Shown here piece by piece: positions 40,576-50,525 of a stretch of DNA of 63,273 bases; position 1 is the first letter of the stretch; every line of letters starts with the position of its first letter. Made by a program: the position numbers and the translations under genes. The stretch comes from an uncultured Saprospiraceae bacterium (lineage in GTDB: Bacteria; Bacteroidota; Bacteroidia; Chitinophagales; Saprospiraceae), in contig CALKXE010000102.1 in assembly GCA_938003955.1 (NCBI GenBank), forward strand, positions 1-63,273, written 5' to 3'. The notes under the pieces were generated by a model that searched no databases, was not told where the DNA came from, and was given only the letters and a program-made list of their open reading frames with translations.

Positions 40576-40757
40576 TAAATTGAACAAATTATCTTTATCA
40601 CTAACTTAATTACGCCTGATTTAGTTAGTTGTTGCCACAAGTATAGTGATCTATACAATCTGAAGCTACTTACTTTGGTAATTATTTTAAATATTTATAT
40701 TTATCATATTTGTCTATGCTCATTATCAAATAATAATACCTTTATAAAAAATCTAAT

Positions 40758-43286
40758 ATGAATATTACCGCTTTGAGAAATAAGTTGTTTCTCGTTCTTA
40801 TTGTAACGACTTGTCTTTCTACAATATCAAATAGTCAGTCGCAAAAGATCGAGTCTTCAGGACAAATATTCAATGCCCTAGAGAAATTTGGAGTCTTAGC
40901 CAATGTTTTATATGTAGCTGCTCATCCGGATGATGAGAATACTAGGATGATAAGTTACTTGTCTAACGAAACGAAAGCAAATACAAGATATTTATCATTG
41001 ACCAGAGGAGATGGTGGACAAAATTTAATTGGATCAGAGATCAAGGAATTGCTTGGAATGATTCGTACACAAGAGCTATTAGCGGCTAGGAGAATCGATG
41101 GTGGTTCTCAGATGTTTTCTAGAGCGAATGATTTTGGATATTCTAAGAATGCTGAAGAAACAATTAAAATTTGGGACGATGAGGCAGTATTATCTGATGT
41201 AGTTTGGGCAATTAGAAAATTTAGACCAGATGTGATCGTGAATAGATTTGACCACAGAACTTCAGGAAAAACACACGGTCATCATACTGCCTCTGCTATG
41301 TTAAGTCATAAAGCATGGGATATGGTTGGTGACAAAACAAAATTCCCTGATCAATTGAAGTATGTAGACGCATGGCAACCACAAAGACAATTCATGAATA
41401 CGTCTTGGTGGTTTTACGGAAGTAGAGAGAACTTTGCAAAAGCCGATAAGACCAATTTGATGAGTGTCGATATAGGTGTCTATTATCCGATTTTAGGTAC
41501 ATCTAACAATGAGATAGCTGCGGAGTCTAGAAGTCAACATGTGTGTCAAGGAATGGGTTCTACTCCAAGAAGAGGATCCCAATTAGAGTATTTCGAATTG
41601 CTTCATGGTGATATGCCACCAAATAAAGCCGATATTTTCGAAGGAATAAATACTACATGGTCAAGAGTAAAAGGCGGCGACCAAATCGAAACTAAGCTTA
41701 ACCAAGTGATCAAAAATTTTGATTTTAGAAATCCATCTGCTTCATTACCTGCGTTGGCAGAGATTAGAAGTCAAGTAGCTAATCTTAGTGATGACTTTTG
41801 GAAAGAACAAAAGCTTCCTTATATCGATAAAATTATAGCGGCGTGTGCTGGTCTTTTCTTAGAAACTAATTCAAATAGTAATTATGCAACCGCAGGATCT
41901 GAAATAGAATTAGCTACCGAGGTAATCAAAAGGCTAACCGGTGATGTAAAATTAATAGGTCTTTCAGTTAGTAATACTTCAATTGATACTACCCTGGATA
42001 TTAATCTTGGTGACAACGAAGGCGTACTATTTGATCATACAATAACTATAGATACAAAAGCCCAAACGACTTCAGCGTATTGGTTAGAGGAAGAAGGTTC
42101 TCTCGGAATGTATAAGGTAAAAGATAGACAGAAGATTGGAATGCCAGAGTCAGAAAGATATTTAGTCGCTCATTTTGATCTTGAAGTGAACGGAGTACCA
42201 CTTACGATCTCAAACCCAATCACATATAAATATACTGATCCCGAAAAGGGACAGGTACATCAACCGTTTGAGGTAGTGGAACCATTGTATACAAGTATAA
42301 AAGATAAGGTTTATATATTCTCAGAACAAAGAAGTAAGCAAGTAGCGGTATCTGTCAAAGCAATGGAAAATCAACAAGCGGGTTCTGTTTCTCTATCTCT
42401 ACCGGACGGATGGACTTCTACCCCACCGAGTATAGATTTTTTGATCAAGAACAAAGGTGAAGAACAATCATTTGATTTTGAAGTGACACCTCCTAAAGAC
42501 CCTCAGTCTATCGTTGTGAGCCCACTAGTTACGACTATGGATGGCAAAACATATAACACTGAGTTATTTAAGATTGACTACAATCACATTCCTCTACAGT
42601 TGGTATCATTACCAGCTAAGGCTAAGTTTGTAAATCTTGACATAAAGAAAAAAGGCAATAGAATAGCCTATATTGAAGGAGCAGGAGATGCTATTCCAGC
42701 GAGTTTAGAGCAGATTGGATATAACGTTACAGTTATCAGTCCCAACGAAATATCAGCCGAATATTTAAAAACCTTTGATGCTGCAATTATGGGTATCCGT
42801 GCATATAATAAGTGGGAAGACCTGAAGTTCAAACAAGAAGAGTTGATGAAGTATGTAGAGAATGGTGGCAATATGATCGTTCAATACAATACGAATAGAA
42901 GGCTAAAAGTTGATAACATAGGACCTTTTCCAATAAAACTATCTAGGGATAGAGTATCTGTAGAAGAAGCTCCAGTTAGAATGCTAGCTCCTAATCATGA
43001 AGTACTGAATTTCCCCAACAAAATAACACAAGCGGATTTTGATGGATGGGTACAGGAAAGAGGACTATACTTTGCTAATGAATGGGATGATAACTACACC
43101 GCAATTCTATCAAGTAATGATCCAGGAGAAGATGCAAAAGATGGAGGTATGTTAATTGCTCCATACGGTAAAGGTTACTTTACTTATACTGGCTATAGTT
43201 GGTTTAGAAACCTTCCGGCTGGGGTGCCTGGAGCATACAGGTTATTTACAAATTTAATATCTTTAGGAAACATAGATAGACCATAA
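40758..43286 (+). CDS. Secreted PIG-L/LmbE-family deacetylase with C-terminal domains
   Basis: 842 residues. A signal peptide (LFLVLIVTTCLSTISNSQ) leads into a PIG-L deacetylase domain (about 45-300). Its zinc motif is AHPDDE at 55-60, followed by RPDVIVNRFDHRT and THGHHTASA. Beta-sandwich regions follow (about 390-600), then a flavodoxin- or amidotransferase-like C-terminal domain (GAGDAIPASLEQIGYNVTVI ... MKYVENGGNMIVQYN). The family removes N-acetyl groups from sugars, so a periplasmic glycan-processing role is likely. It is followed closely by the small membrane protein and the symporter, suggesting one operon for uptake of a processed substrate. Confidence 0.9.
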   Translation: MNITALRNKLFLVLIVTTCLSTISNSQSQKIESSGQIFNALEKFGVLANVLYVAAHPDDENTRMISYLSNETKANTRYLSLTRGDGGQNLIGSEIKELLGMIRTQELLAARRIDGGSQMFSRANDFGYSKNAEETIKIWDDEAVLSDVVWAIRKFRPDVIVNRFDHRTSGKTHGHHTASAMLSHKAWDMVGDKTKFPDQLKYVDAWQPQRQFMNTSWWFYGSRENFAKADKTNLMSVDIGVYYPILGTSNNEIAAESRSQHVCQGMGSTPRRGSQLEYFELLHGDMPPNKADIFEGINTTWSRVKGGDQIETKLNQVIKNFDFRNPSASLPALAEIRSQVANLSDDFWKEQKLPYIDKIIAACAGLFLETNSNSNYATAGSEIELATEVIKRLTGDVKLIGLSVSNTSIDTTLDINLGDNEGVLFDHTITIDTKAQTTSAYWLEEEGSLGMYKVKDRQKIGMPESERYLVAHFDLEVNGVPLTISNPITYKYTDPEKGQVHQPFEVVEPLYTSIKDKVYIFSEQRSKQVAVSVKAMENQQAGSVSLSLPDGWTSTPPSIDFLIKNKGEEQSFDFEVTPPKDPQSIVVSPLVTTMDGKTYNTELFKIDYNHIPLQLVSLPAKAKFVNLDIKKKGNRIAYIEGAGDAIPASLEQIGYNVTVISPNEISAEYLKTFDAAIMGIRAYNKWEDLKFKQEELMKYVENGGNMIVQYNTNRRLKVDNIGPFPIKLSRDRVSVEEAPVRMLAPNHEVLNFPNKITQADFDGWVQERGLYFANEWDDNYTAILSSNDPGEDAKDGGMLIAPYGKGYFTYTGYSWFRNLPAGVPGAYRLFTNLISLGNIDRP

Positions 43287-43302
43287 ATAAGTATTCCAAA
43301 TT

Positions 43303-43428
43303 ATGATAGAAAAGTCTTCTTCGGATAAAAATGAAAAGCCGACTTGGCAGACAGGTTACACGCTAGTTCTTCTGCTAAATGCATTGTATGTAGTTCTATT
43401 CTTTATTATCATGAAAACATTCAGCTAG
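43303..43428 (+). CDS. 41-residue single-pass membrane protein
   Basis: ATG at 43303 to TAG at 43426-43428. A charged N-terminus (MIEKSSSDKNEKPTWQT) is followed by one membrane helix (GYTLVLLLNALYVVLFFIIM). The stop abuts the symporter ATG with no gap. The spacing and membrane topology suggest a small accessory subunit of the sodium symporter, in the way other SSS transporters carry a short partner. It is too short for most gene finders. Confidence 0.75.
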   Translation: MIEKSSSDKNEKPTWQTGYTLVLLLNALYVVLFFIIMKTFS

Positions 43429-45090
43429 ATGTCACAAATAGATTGGATCATACTAGGTGCAACATTGGCATTTATTGTAATATACGGTGTGTGGAAGACC
43501 CGTAAAGATCAAGGAATGGATAATTATATCCTTGGTGGTAAAGAAGCGAAATGGGCTACCGTAGGTTTAAGTGTTATGGCCACTCAAGCGAGTGCAATTA
43601 CATTCTTATCTACTCCTGGACAAGCATATCATGATGGAATGGGCTTTGTTCAATTCTACTTTGGATTACCAATAGCAATGGTTATTATCTGTGTAACCTT
43701 TATACCAATCTACCATAGGCTTAAAGTCTATACTGCATATGAATACTTAGAGTCAAGATTTGATCTAAAAACAAGGACCTTGGCAGCTATATTATTCTTA
43801 ATTCAAAGAGGATTAGCAGCCGGTATAACGATATATGCACCAGCTATTATCTTGTCTACTATCTTGGGATGGAATCTTTATTACCTGATCGTTATCATAG
43901 GTATACTCGTTATTATCTATACGGTGTTGGGTGGTACGAAGGCAGTGAACGTAACACAGAAGCAACAGATGACGGTCATCATGTTTGGAATGTTTGTTGC
44001 GTTTTATTTGATATTAAGTTATCTTCCAGAAGGCATAGGATTTGTGGATGCATTAACGATCGCAGGAGCTGGAGATAAGATGGATGTCGTAGATTTCTCA
44101 TTTGATCCAAAATCTAAATATACTTTCTGGTCAGGGATTACGGGAGGCCTTTTTCTGGCACTTTCCTATTTCGGTACTGATCAGTCGCAAGTACAACGAT
44201 ATCTTTCTGCTAAATCAGTCAAAGAGTCTAGAATGGGCCTTATTATGAATGGTCTACTTAAAGTGCCGATGCAGTTCTTTATACTTCTAGTTGGAGTTAT
44301 GGTGTTTGTATTTTACCAATTCAATAAGGCACCAATATTTTTTAATCCATTAGGAGATCAGATATATGAAACGGCAGCAGCTGATGAATATAGATCAGTA
44401 GAGAAAGAATATGATCAACTATTTCTAGACAAACAGTCTTTATACGCATTAGTCGCTGAGCAAGGTATTACTGAGGAGTCGACAGCCAATATCAATAGTC
44501 TTACACTTAAAGAGAAGGAAATAAGAAATAAGGCCAAGGATATATTAAAAACTAATTTACCTCAGATAGAAACCAATGATAAGGATTATGTCTTTATCAC
44601 GTTTATATTAACCTATCTGCCAAAAGGTTTAATTGGCTTATTATTGGCTATGATATTCTCCGCCGCAATGTCTAGTACTGCATCTGAGCTTAATGCCTTA
44701 GGAGCTACAACCTCCGTAGATCTATATAGGAGGCGAATTCCTGGCAAGTCTGACAAACACTATCTCATGATGACTAAGGCGCTTACTCTCATGTGGGGAG
44801 TGATAGCCATATGTTTTGCTTGCTATGGCACATTGTTTGAGAATTTAATTCAATTTGTGAATATTGTGGGTAGTGTATTCTATGGTACAATCTTAGGGAT
44901 ATTCTTAGTCGGATTTTATATTAAGTCTGTAAAAGGTAATGCTATATTTTGGGCGGCGCTTATTTCGGAATCTCTTATTATTCTCATTTTCTGGATGGAT
45001 ATAGTAGGATATTTGTGGCTCAATGCGATAGGTTGCTTATTAGTTACAGTTATTGCATTAGTGATTCAGAAAATGTCTAAAGAATCTTAA
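43429..45090 (+). CDS. Sodium:solute symporter (SSS/SLC5 family)
   Basis: 553 residues with about 13 membrane helices. SSS features are the opening WIILGATLAFIVIYGVW, GGKEAKWATVGLSVMATQAS, the sodium-site region GLFLALSYFGTDQSQVQRYLS and late helices with SAAMSSTASELNALGATTSVD. A soluble insertion of about 75 residues (IYETAAADEYRSVEKEYDQ ... onward) lies between helices near 305-380. The substrate cannot be read. The PIG-L gene upstream suggests a sugar or related compound. Confidence 0.9.
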   Translation: MSQIDWIILGATLAFIVIYGVWKTRKDQGMDNYILGGKEAKWATVGLSVMATQASAITFLSTPGQAYHDGMGFVQFYFGLPIAMVIICVTFIPIYHRLKVYTAYEYLESRFDLKTRTLAAILFLIQRGLAAGITIYAPAIILSTILGWNLYYLIVIIGILVIIYTVLGGTKAVNVTQKQQMTVIMFGMFVAFYLILSYLPEGIGFVDALTIAGAGDKMDVVDFSFDPKSKYTFWSGITGGLFLALSYFGTDQSQVQRYLSAKSVKESRMGLIMNGLLKVPMQFFILLVGVMVFVFYQFNKAPIFFNPLGDQIYETAAADEYRSVEKEYDQLFLDKQSLYALVAEQGITEESTANINSLTLKEKEIRNKAKDILKTNLPQIETNDKDYVFITFILTYLPKGLIGLLLAMIFSAAMSSTASELNALGATTSVDLYRRRIPGKSDKHYLMMTKALTLMWGVIAICFACYGTLFENLIQFVNIVGSVFYGTILGIFLVGFYIKSVKGNAIFWAALISESLIILIFWMDIVGYLWLNAIGCLLVTVIALVIQKMSKES

Positions 45091-45123
45091 TTCCTGAAGC
45101 GTATATTGTGTAGTTCATCTATT

Positions 45124-45149
45124 TAATTCGTCTTTTCAATGACGAATTA
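45124..45149. terminator. Hairpin after the symporter gene
   Basis: TAATTCGTC (45124-45132) and GACGAATTA (45141-45149) form a 9-bp perfect stem 33 bp after the stop. No T-run follows, so it may be a weak terminator or a protein site. Confidence 0.4.
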
Positions 45150-45237
45150 CCGTAATTAGTAGTTAATTGTATATTACTGGTAATCTTTACTTGTACCATA
45201 TTGTTACAACTAGAACATAATACCCCAAAAATAGAAT

Positions 45238-47688
45238 ATGGAAAAATCTTCGACTCACAATAATATTATGGATTCAACCAGCACACTTATCCATGAAAAC
45301 ACTAATATAAAATTGGATATACCCAGCTTGGATATAAGCGGTGAAGCAATTAACAATGATGTATACATATCCATGACCAAAATAATGGAAGCTTTTAGTC
45401 AGAATGATATTGAGATTCCGTATGAAACTAGTTTTAGCTTTGATAAATACATTTCACAATTGAAATCTAATTATGAAGACAGTGACGACAATGGTCAAAA
45501 AACTATACTGAGTTTATTAGAGAGTTCCGAGGCTAATCTCTGCCAGGATAATATTGGTGATTGTTCGATGATGCAGTCGAAAGCTGCACAGATGTTTCTT
45601 CCAGCTATGTTTTTCCAAAATGAGAAGAGTTTTATCTCTAAACCATTTACAAAACAAATGATTAGATCTACGTCTGGTCTGGAAAATTTCATGTCTGATG
45701 AAGATTGGGAAATGAAAATAAATCCGAACTTGGTAAGTAACAATCATAACATTATTTCGATTGGAAGTTTCATTTTGCAGTATTGTTACAAGGTAGAGAC
45801 ATTTGATTTTTTTACAGATCAGATCAAATTCAGAAATAAGAAAACTGGTGTAGAGAAATTTGAGGATATTGAAATTAATTTGGACTATGTAGAAATTATT
45901 CATAAAAAGCCGCTTCTCCCTTTATCCGATGATAACATAAGAAAATTACTAGAAAACACCGATGATACTGACCTTTGGTTACAAATGTTACCTCCTGATA
46001 GATTTGCATTTAAAGGTTTTGCAATTGGAACGTTTCATGATGTGACGAAGATTCAGATTCACTCATTGATGAGAGAGACAATCACAAATATATCGAAAGC
46101 AAAAGACCCGGTAGAAACATTAGATAATGTGACAAGGATGTTTAGATCATATTTAAAAGATCCAAGTATCAAAATAGGTCTTGCTAATTTACAATTTGTG
46201 GATCTTATAGATAAAGATTCTGTATCATTTAGCCTCACAAAGGAGCTTGATATTAGAAACATTATATCGAAAGAAGCTCACGAAGGTAGTTGTATTTATA
46301 GTGACGCCGCGTTTAAGCACAAGACTATTATATTAGACGATCTCCACAGAAAGAATCCGCATGCGCCGGCCGAAAAAAAACTACTCAAACAGGGAATACA
46401 AAGTATAATTTTAATTCCTGTTCTAAATGATTCAGGTAAGTTGATATCAATTCTTGAGATTGGAAGCACTAATAAATTTGGTGTAAACAGTATCGTCATG
46501 ATACGATTAGAAGAGATGATAAAACTCATGAAGCTGATGATGGTCACTTTCTATTCTGAAATGGATAAAAGCGTTGATCTAATTATAAGAGATCATTTTA
46601 CATCCATTCACCCAAGTGTTGAATGGAAGTTTAAAGAAGTAGCAACTAAATATAAGATTAATGAAATCAATCATACGGAAGGAAGTCTAATTGATCCAGT
46701 AAAATTTGACAATGTATATCCGTTGTATGGTCAGGCTGATATAGTGGGAAGTTCTACGTTGAGAAACAATGCATTAAGAGAAGATTTGATATTCAATCTT
46801 AAAGCGCTGGATAAACTTTTGATCATATGGTTAGAGAAAAAGCAATTGTTTCTTCTTGAGTCATACAAAATAAAGATAGAAACTATAATTGTGAATCTTA
46901 GTAAAGATTTCGAATCCAGTGATGAGTCTAATATCATTGACCTTTTACACACTGAAATACATCCTCTTTTAGAAGAATTGAAAGGGAGACATGATGAGCT
47001 TCCAAGTGCTCCATATGTAGAGTACATATCTATCTTGGATGCCAACTTTGGGGTTGTGTATAATAAAAGGAAACTTTATGAACAAAGTGTAACCACTCTA
47101 AATGGAAAGCTTTCAGATTTCTTCATGAAGGAAGACAATATCATGCAGAGTACTTTACCTCATTTCTTTGAGAAATATAAAACGGATGGTGTCGAGTATA
47201 ATATTTATGTAGGCCAAAGTTTGTTAGAAAATGATCACTTTTCAGAAAATGATCTCAAGGAATTTAGAATATGGCAGTTGCAAAAAATGATAGATGTAAC
47301 TCAAATGGTAGAGGAAGTATCACCTAACCTACCTGTCCCAATTACCACGGCTCAACTTATTTTTGTCTACAATAATGAATTGAATATTAAATTCAGAATG
47401 GAAGAGAAAAAATTTGATGTTGATGGTGCATACAATGTGAGGTATGAAATAATAAAAAAGAGAATTGATAAGGCTACTATAAAGGGGACGAATGAAAGGT
47501 TGACACTATCAGGTAAAGTTGCTATTGTTTATATGCAAGAGAAAGAACGAAGAGAATACATAGAATATATAAACTTCCTTAAGCATAGTGGACAGATAGA
47601 AGATTTCGTAGAGGAGTTGGAGCTAAATAAACTGCAAGGTGCTGAAGGATTAAGAGCACTAAGGATAACCGTAAAACCTAAAGTTTAA
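45238..47688 (+). CDS. Large GAF-domain protein of unknown function
   Basis: 816 residues with no signal peptide or membrane helix. A GAF-type fold lies at about 275-440 (SCIYSDAAFKHKTIILDDLH, SIILIPVLNDSGKLISILEI). The N-terminal 270 residues and C-terminal 370 residues match nothing I recognise. The latter is mostly helical and ends with a KLQGAEGLRALRITVKPKV strand. GAF domains bind small ligands including cyclic nucleotides. It lies 57 bp upstream of the HD-PycTM gene on the same strand. Its product may sense the molecule that the HD enzyme acts on, but that is inference. Confidence 0.7.
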   Translation: MEKSSTHNNIMDSTSTLIHENTNIKLDIPSLDISGEAINNDVYISMTKIMEAFSQNDIEIPYETSFSFDKYISQLKSNYEDSDDNGQKTILSLLESSEANLCQDNIGDCSMMQSKAAQMFLPAMFFQNEKSFISKPFTKQMIRSTSGLENFMSDEDWEMKINPNLVSNNHNIISIGSFILQYCYKVETFDFFTDQIKFRNKKTGVEKFEDIEINLDYVEIIHKKPLLPLSDDNIRKLLENTDDTDLWLQMLPPDRFAFKGFAIGTFHDVTKIQIHSLMRETITNISKAKDPVETLDNVTRMFRSYLKDPSIKIGLANLQFVDLIDKDSVSFSLTKELDIRNIISKEAHEGSCIYSDAAFKHKTIILDDLHRKNPHAPAEKKLLKQGIQSIILIPVLNDSGKLISILEIGSTNKFGVNSIVMIRLEEMIKLMKLMMVTFYSEMDKSVDLIIRDHFTSIHPSVEWKFKEVATKYKINEINHTEGSLIDPVKFDNVYPLYGQADIVGSSTLRNNALREDLIFNLKALDKLLIIWLEKKQLFLLESYKIKIETIIVNLSKDFESSDESNIIDLLHTEIHPLLEELKGRHDELPSAPYVEYISILDANFGVVYNKRKLYEQSVTTLNGKLSDFFMKEDNIMQSTLPHFFEKYKTDGVEYNIYVGQSLLENDHFSENDLKEFRIWQLQKMIDVTQMVEEVSPNLPVPITTAQLIFVYNNELNIKFRMEEKKFDVDGAYNVRYEIIKKRIDKATIKGTNERLTLSGKVAIVYMQEKERREYIEYINFLKHSGQIEDFVEELELNKLQGAEGLRALRITVKPKV

Positions 47689-47732
47689 TCTCATTCAATT
47701 GAAGTTCACCAATTATTTATACGATTAATTAG

Positions 47733-47740
47733 TACTTTTG
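47733..47740 (+). promoter_or_regulatory. -7 element abutting the HD-PycTM start codon
   Basis: TACTTTTG matches TAnnTTTG exactly and ends 5 bp before the ATG at 47746. If used, the transcript would start at or next to the start codon (leaderless). No TTG was found at the -33 spacing. Confidence 0.4.
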
Positions 47741-47745
47741 AATAT

Positions 47746-48891
47746 ATGGCTAAACTAGAAAAGGCAAAACACTATATTTCTAAGTTGTTTAATAAACAAT
47801 TGGATCCTGTATATACATATCACAACTATGATCATGCCCTCATGGTTCTAGAATCAGTCAATCGATTAGCTGATTTTTCTAAGATAACTGGAGACGATTT
47901 ACTTGTTTTGCAATTGGCTGCATTATTTCATGATTCTGGATTTATCAGTGGTGCAAAAGATCATGAAAAGCGAGGTCAAGAAATAGCTAATGAATATCTA
48001 ACCAAAAACGGATTTGGTGATGAATTCATATCTAAAGTTATGGTATGCATAGGTGCAACAAAGATGGGAACAATTACTGAAGAGCCATTATCAATGATCT
48101 TGCAAGATGCAGATATGAGTGGACTTGGAAATATCAATTACTCTGAAATAACAGAAAAATTAAGAAAAGAACTTAATAATACAACTGATATAAAAGTAGG
48201 TAAAAAAGAATGGCTATCAGGTAATCTCAAATTTCTTAAGAACTGTATATACAATACGCAGGCAGCAAGAGAGTTATATGATGTTCAAAAAGCTAAAAAC
48301 CATAAGAAACTATTGAAGAAACAATCAAAAGTTAAAAAAGTAAAAGAAGTAGCTATTCCATTGTCTATAGCACAAAATAAAAGCGCTCAAACACAATTTA
48401 AGACAGCACTTCGGAATCATATCGATCTAAGCAATATAGCTGATAATAAGGCAAATATTATGATAAGTGTAAATGCCTTGATCTTGACATTAGCCCTACC
48501 CTTTTTGATTGACAAGGCTATGGATAATCATTATTTCTGGGTGCCAGTTGCTCTTCTTGCTAGTGTATGTTTAACATCGATGATATTTGCAACCTTGGCA
48601 ACTAGACCTATAAAACTTAAAGGGATAACAACTCAAAATGAAATTGAGAACAATGCTTCTAATCTTTTCTTCTTTGGGAATTATTATAAAATGAAATTTG
48701 AAGACTATAAAATTGGAGTTACACATGTTTTGAATAATACAAAAGCACTGGATGATTCAATAATGCGAGACCTCTTCTTTCTCGGGAAATCTTTAGGTGG
48801 AAAGTTCAATTACCTCAGGTTGTGTTATAATATATTCATGTACGGAATCTCACTTACTGTTTTTGCATTGATGATCGTTTACTTCTGTTGA
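47746..48891 (+). CDS. HD-domain phosphohydrolase fused to a Pycsar-type membrane effector domain
   Basis: 381 residues. The N-terminal HD domain (about 5-185) has His26/His30 in YHNYDHA, His62-Asp63 in FHDSGF, KDHEKRG and Asp121 in QDADMSGL, a metal-dependent phosphohydrolase site. A basic linker (185-210) leads to a DUF5706/PycTM-like domain: HIDLSNIADNKANIMISVNA, helices at about 238-255 and 263-285, and a third at 359-380. PycTM proteins are effectors that damage the membrane when cyclic pyrimidine nucleotides accumulate. No cyclase is in the window. The 3' end overlaps convergent kdsB by 13 bp. Confidence 0.85.
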   Translation: MAKLEKAKHYISKLFNKQLDPVYTYHNYDHALMVLESVNRLADFSKITGDDLLVLQLAALFHDSGFISGAKDHEKRGQEIANEYLTKNGFGDEFISKVMVCIGATKMGTITEEPLSMILQDADMSGLGNINYSEITEKLRKELNNTTDIKVGKKEWLSGNLKFLKNCIYNTQAARELYDVQKAKNHKKLLKKQSKVKKVKEVAIPLSIAQNKSAQTQFKTALRNHIDLSNIADNKANIMISVNALILTLALPFLIDKAMDNHYFWVPVALLASVCLTSMIFATLATRPIKLKGITTQNEIENNASNLFFFGNYYKMKFEDYKIGVTHVLNNTKALDDSIMRDLFFLGKSLGGKFNYLRLCYNIFMYGISLTVFALMIVYFC

Positions 48892-49643
48892 TCATTGCTA
48901 AAATCTAAGGACAATGCGAATACTCTAGCTCTTTCTAAATCCTCTTCTGTGTCTATACCAAAGGATTTAGACTTAACTGTAGCTGAGTAAACATTATATC
49001 CGTTCTCCAGCCATCTAAGTTGTTCTAGTTTTTCTGATTTCTCTAGTATTGAGGACGCCAAAGATGATACTTCAAGTAGTGAATTTCTTTTGAAACCATA
49101 AACTCCTAGGTGTTGGAAATATTCACAATCATCCAACCACTTACGATAAGGTTTATCTCTTTGAGCTGGAATCGCCTGACGGCTAAAATACAGTACTTTA
49201 TCATTACTATCTTTTACCAATTTTACTGTGTTGTAATCCAGTAAAGATTCTGTTGATTCTATAAGTTTAGTAAGTGTACCGATCAATACTCCCTCCTTTT
49301 TCATAAGATCAACAAGAGCGGTCAATGTTGATATTTCAAGAAATGGTTCATCAGCTTGGATATTAATAATTATATCAGAGTCTATCATTTCTGCTACTTC
49401 CGCTATTCTATCTGTACCTGATTTGTGATCAGCAGAAGTGATCATAGATCGCATATTATTATTATTACAGTGATCCATGACGAGTTCGCTGTCTGTAGCG
49501 ACAATTACTTGATCAAATAATAAACTTGAAAAAGCAATGTTATAGACTCTTTGCAACATAGAAATACCAGCTATATCAGCGAGTACTTTTTTAGGGAGTC
49601 TAGTGCTTTGGAGCCGAGCGGGTATTATTGCAGTAATTTTCAC
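48879..49643 (-). CDS. kdsB: CMP-KDO synthetase
   Basis: 254 residues, normal for KdsB. It activates KDO with CTP for lipopolysaccharide core synthesis. Family motifs are IIPARLQSTRLPKKVLADI, the ATDSE segment, TSADHKSGTDRIAEVAE, NIQADEPFLE and HLGVYGFKR. The start codon is GTG (49641-49643); the frame has no ATG between it and an upstream stop. It is transcribed toward the HD-PycTM gene with a 13-bp overlap of the ends. Confidence 0.95.
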   Translation of the reverse strand: MKITAIIPARLQSTRLPKKVLADIAGISMLQRVYNIAFSSLLFDQVIVATDSELVMDHCNNNNMRSMITSADHKSGTDRIAEVAEMIDSDIIINIQADEPFLEISTLTALVDLMKKEGVLIGTLTKLIESTESLLDYNTVKLVKDSNDKVLYFSRQAIPAQRDKPYRKWLDDCEYFQHLGVYGFKRNSLLEVSSLASSILEKSEKLEQLRWLENGYNVYSATVKSKSFGIDTEEDLERARVFALSLDFSNDQQK

Positions 49644-49933
49644 AGTATCTACGATTTCGATGTAAACTTATACAATAGAATAAAGTGATTCATTTCTTTT
49701 TACGTTTATTTGTAAATTAAGTTAAAATATTAGTGTGTATCATTTTGTGGCTTAATTCTCCAAATTAATACATGCTAATTAGAGCTAATATATAAATAGC
49801 TAGTAATGTGCTACTCGCTTATATTAAATGACTATAAACTATGATTTTATTATATCTTTATAGTGTTTTATTGTGAGACTAGGTTGTATGAAGGTCTATT
49901 TTAAGAAATAATTCTAAATATTTAACTTTTTGT

Positions 49934-49960
49934 TGTAACATTTGAAATTTACATAACGTC
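49934..49960 (+). promoter_or_regulatory. ECF-type promoter in front of the sigma-factor gene
   Basis: TGTAAC (49934-49939) and CGTC (49957-49960) are 17 bp apart, the -35/-10 pattern of many ECF sigma promoters, and end 12 bp before the ATG. This suggests autoregulation with a very short leader. The rest of the 329-bp gap (49644-49933) has no gene. A separate housekeeping -7-like TATCTTTA lies near 49853. Confidence 0.6.
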
Positions 49961-49972
49961 AAGAATACGAAC

Positions 49973-50482
49973 ATGGAAATAAACGAGTTGATTGAGATTC
50001 TAAACCCATACAAAAACAAGATGTTCAGATATGCATTTAGCATAATTGGAAATCGATTTGAGGCGGAGGACATCGTACAAGAGTCGATGATAAAAGTCTG
50101 GAAGAAGAAAGAAAAATTCGCAGAGATAGATAACAAGGAGGCTTGGGTGATAACCATCGTAAGGAATTTAGCAATTGATAAAGTAAGAGCTAGAAAGAAT
50201 AAGCGTACGAGTGACATCAGTGACTATTTTCATATTTCGGATAGTGGACCTTCTCCTGACAAAAAACTAGAACAGAAGGAAGCTGTATTGAAAGTAGCTG
50301 AGATCATGAATACGCTTCCAGATGCTCAAAAAGAAATTATAACTCTAAGGGATATCGAAGGTTATACTTATCAAGAAATAGCGGATATCATGGATATAAA
50401 AGTAGACCAAGTGAAAGTCTATCTGTTTAGAGCCAGAAAAATATTAAGAGAAAAACTATCTCCTCTTAGAAAAATGATTTAA
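49973..50482 (+). CDS. ECF RNA polymerase sigma factor
   Basis: 169 residues with sigma region 2 (FRYAFSIIGNRFEAEDIVQE, then AWVITIVRNLAIDKVRARK) and region 4 (LPDAQKEIITLRDIEGYTYQ, EIADIMDIKVDQVKVYLFRA). It directs RNA polymerase to stress or envelope promoters. The ECF-type promoter just upstream suggests it drives its own operon. The next genes are an anti-sigma-like membrane protein and three DUF4252 proteins, the usual Bacteroidota arrangement. Confidence 0.95.
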   Translation: MEINELIEILNPYKNKMFRYAFSIIGNRFEAEDIVQESMIKVWKKKEKFAEIDNKEAWVITIVRNLAIDKVRARKNKRTSDISDYFHISDSGPSPDKKLEQKEAVLKVAEIMNTLPDAQKEIITLRDIEGYTYQEIADIMDIKVDQVKVYLFRARKILREKLSPLRKMI

Positions 50483-50525
50483 TTGATTTTGGTGCATATA
50501 GTAACTAGAAATAATACTGTAAAGC

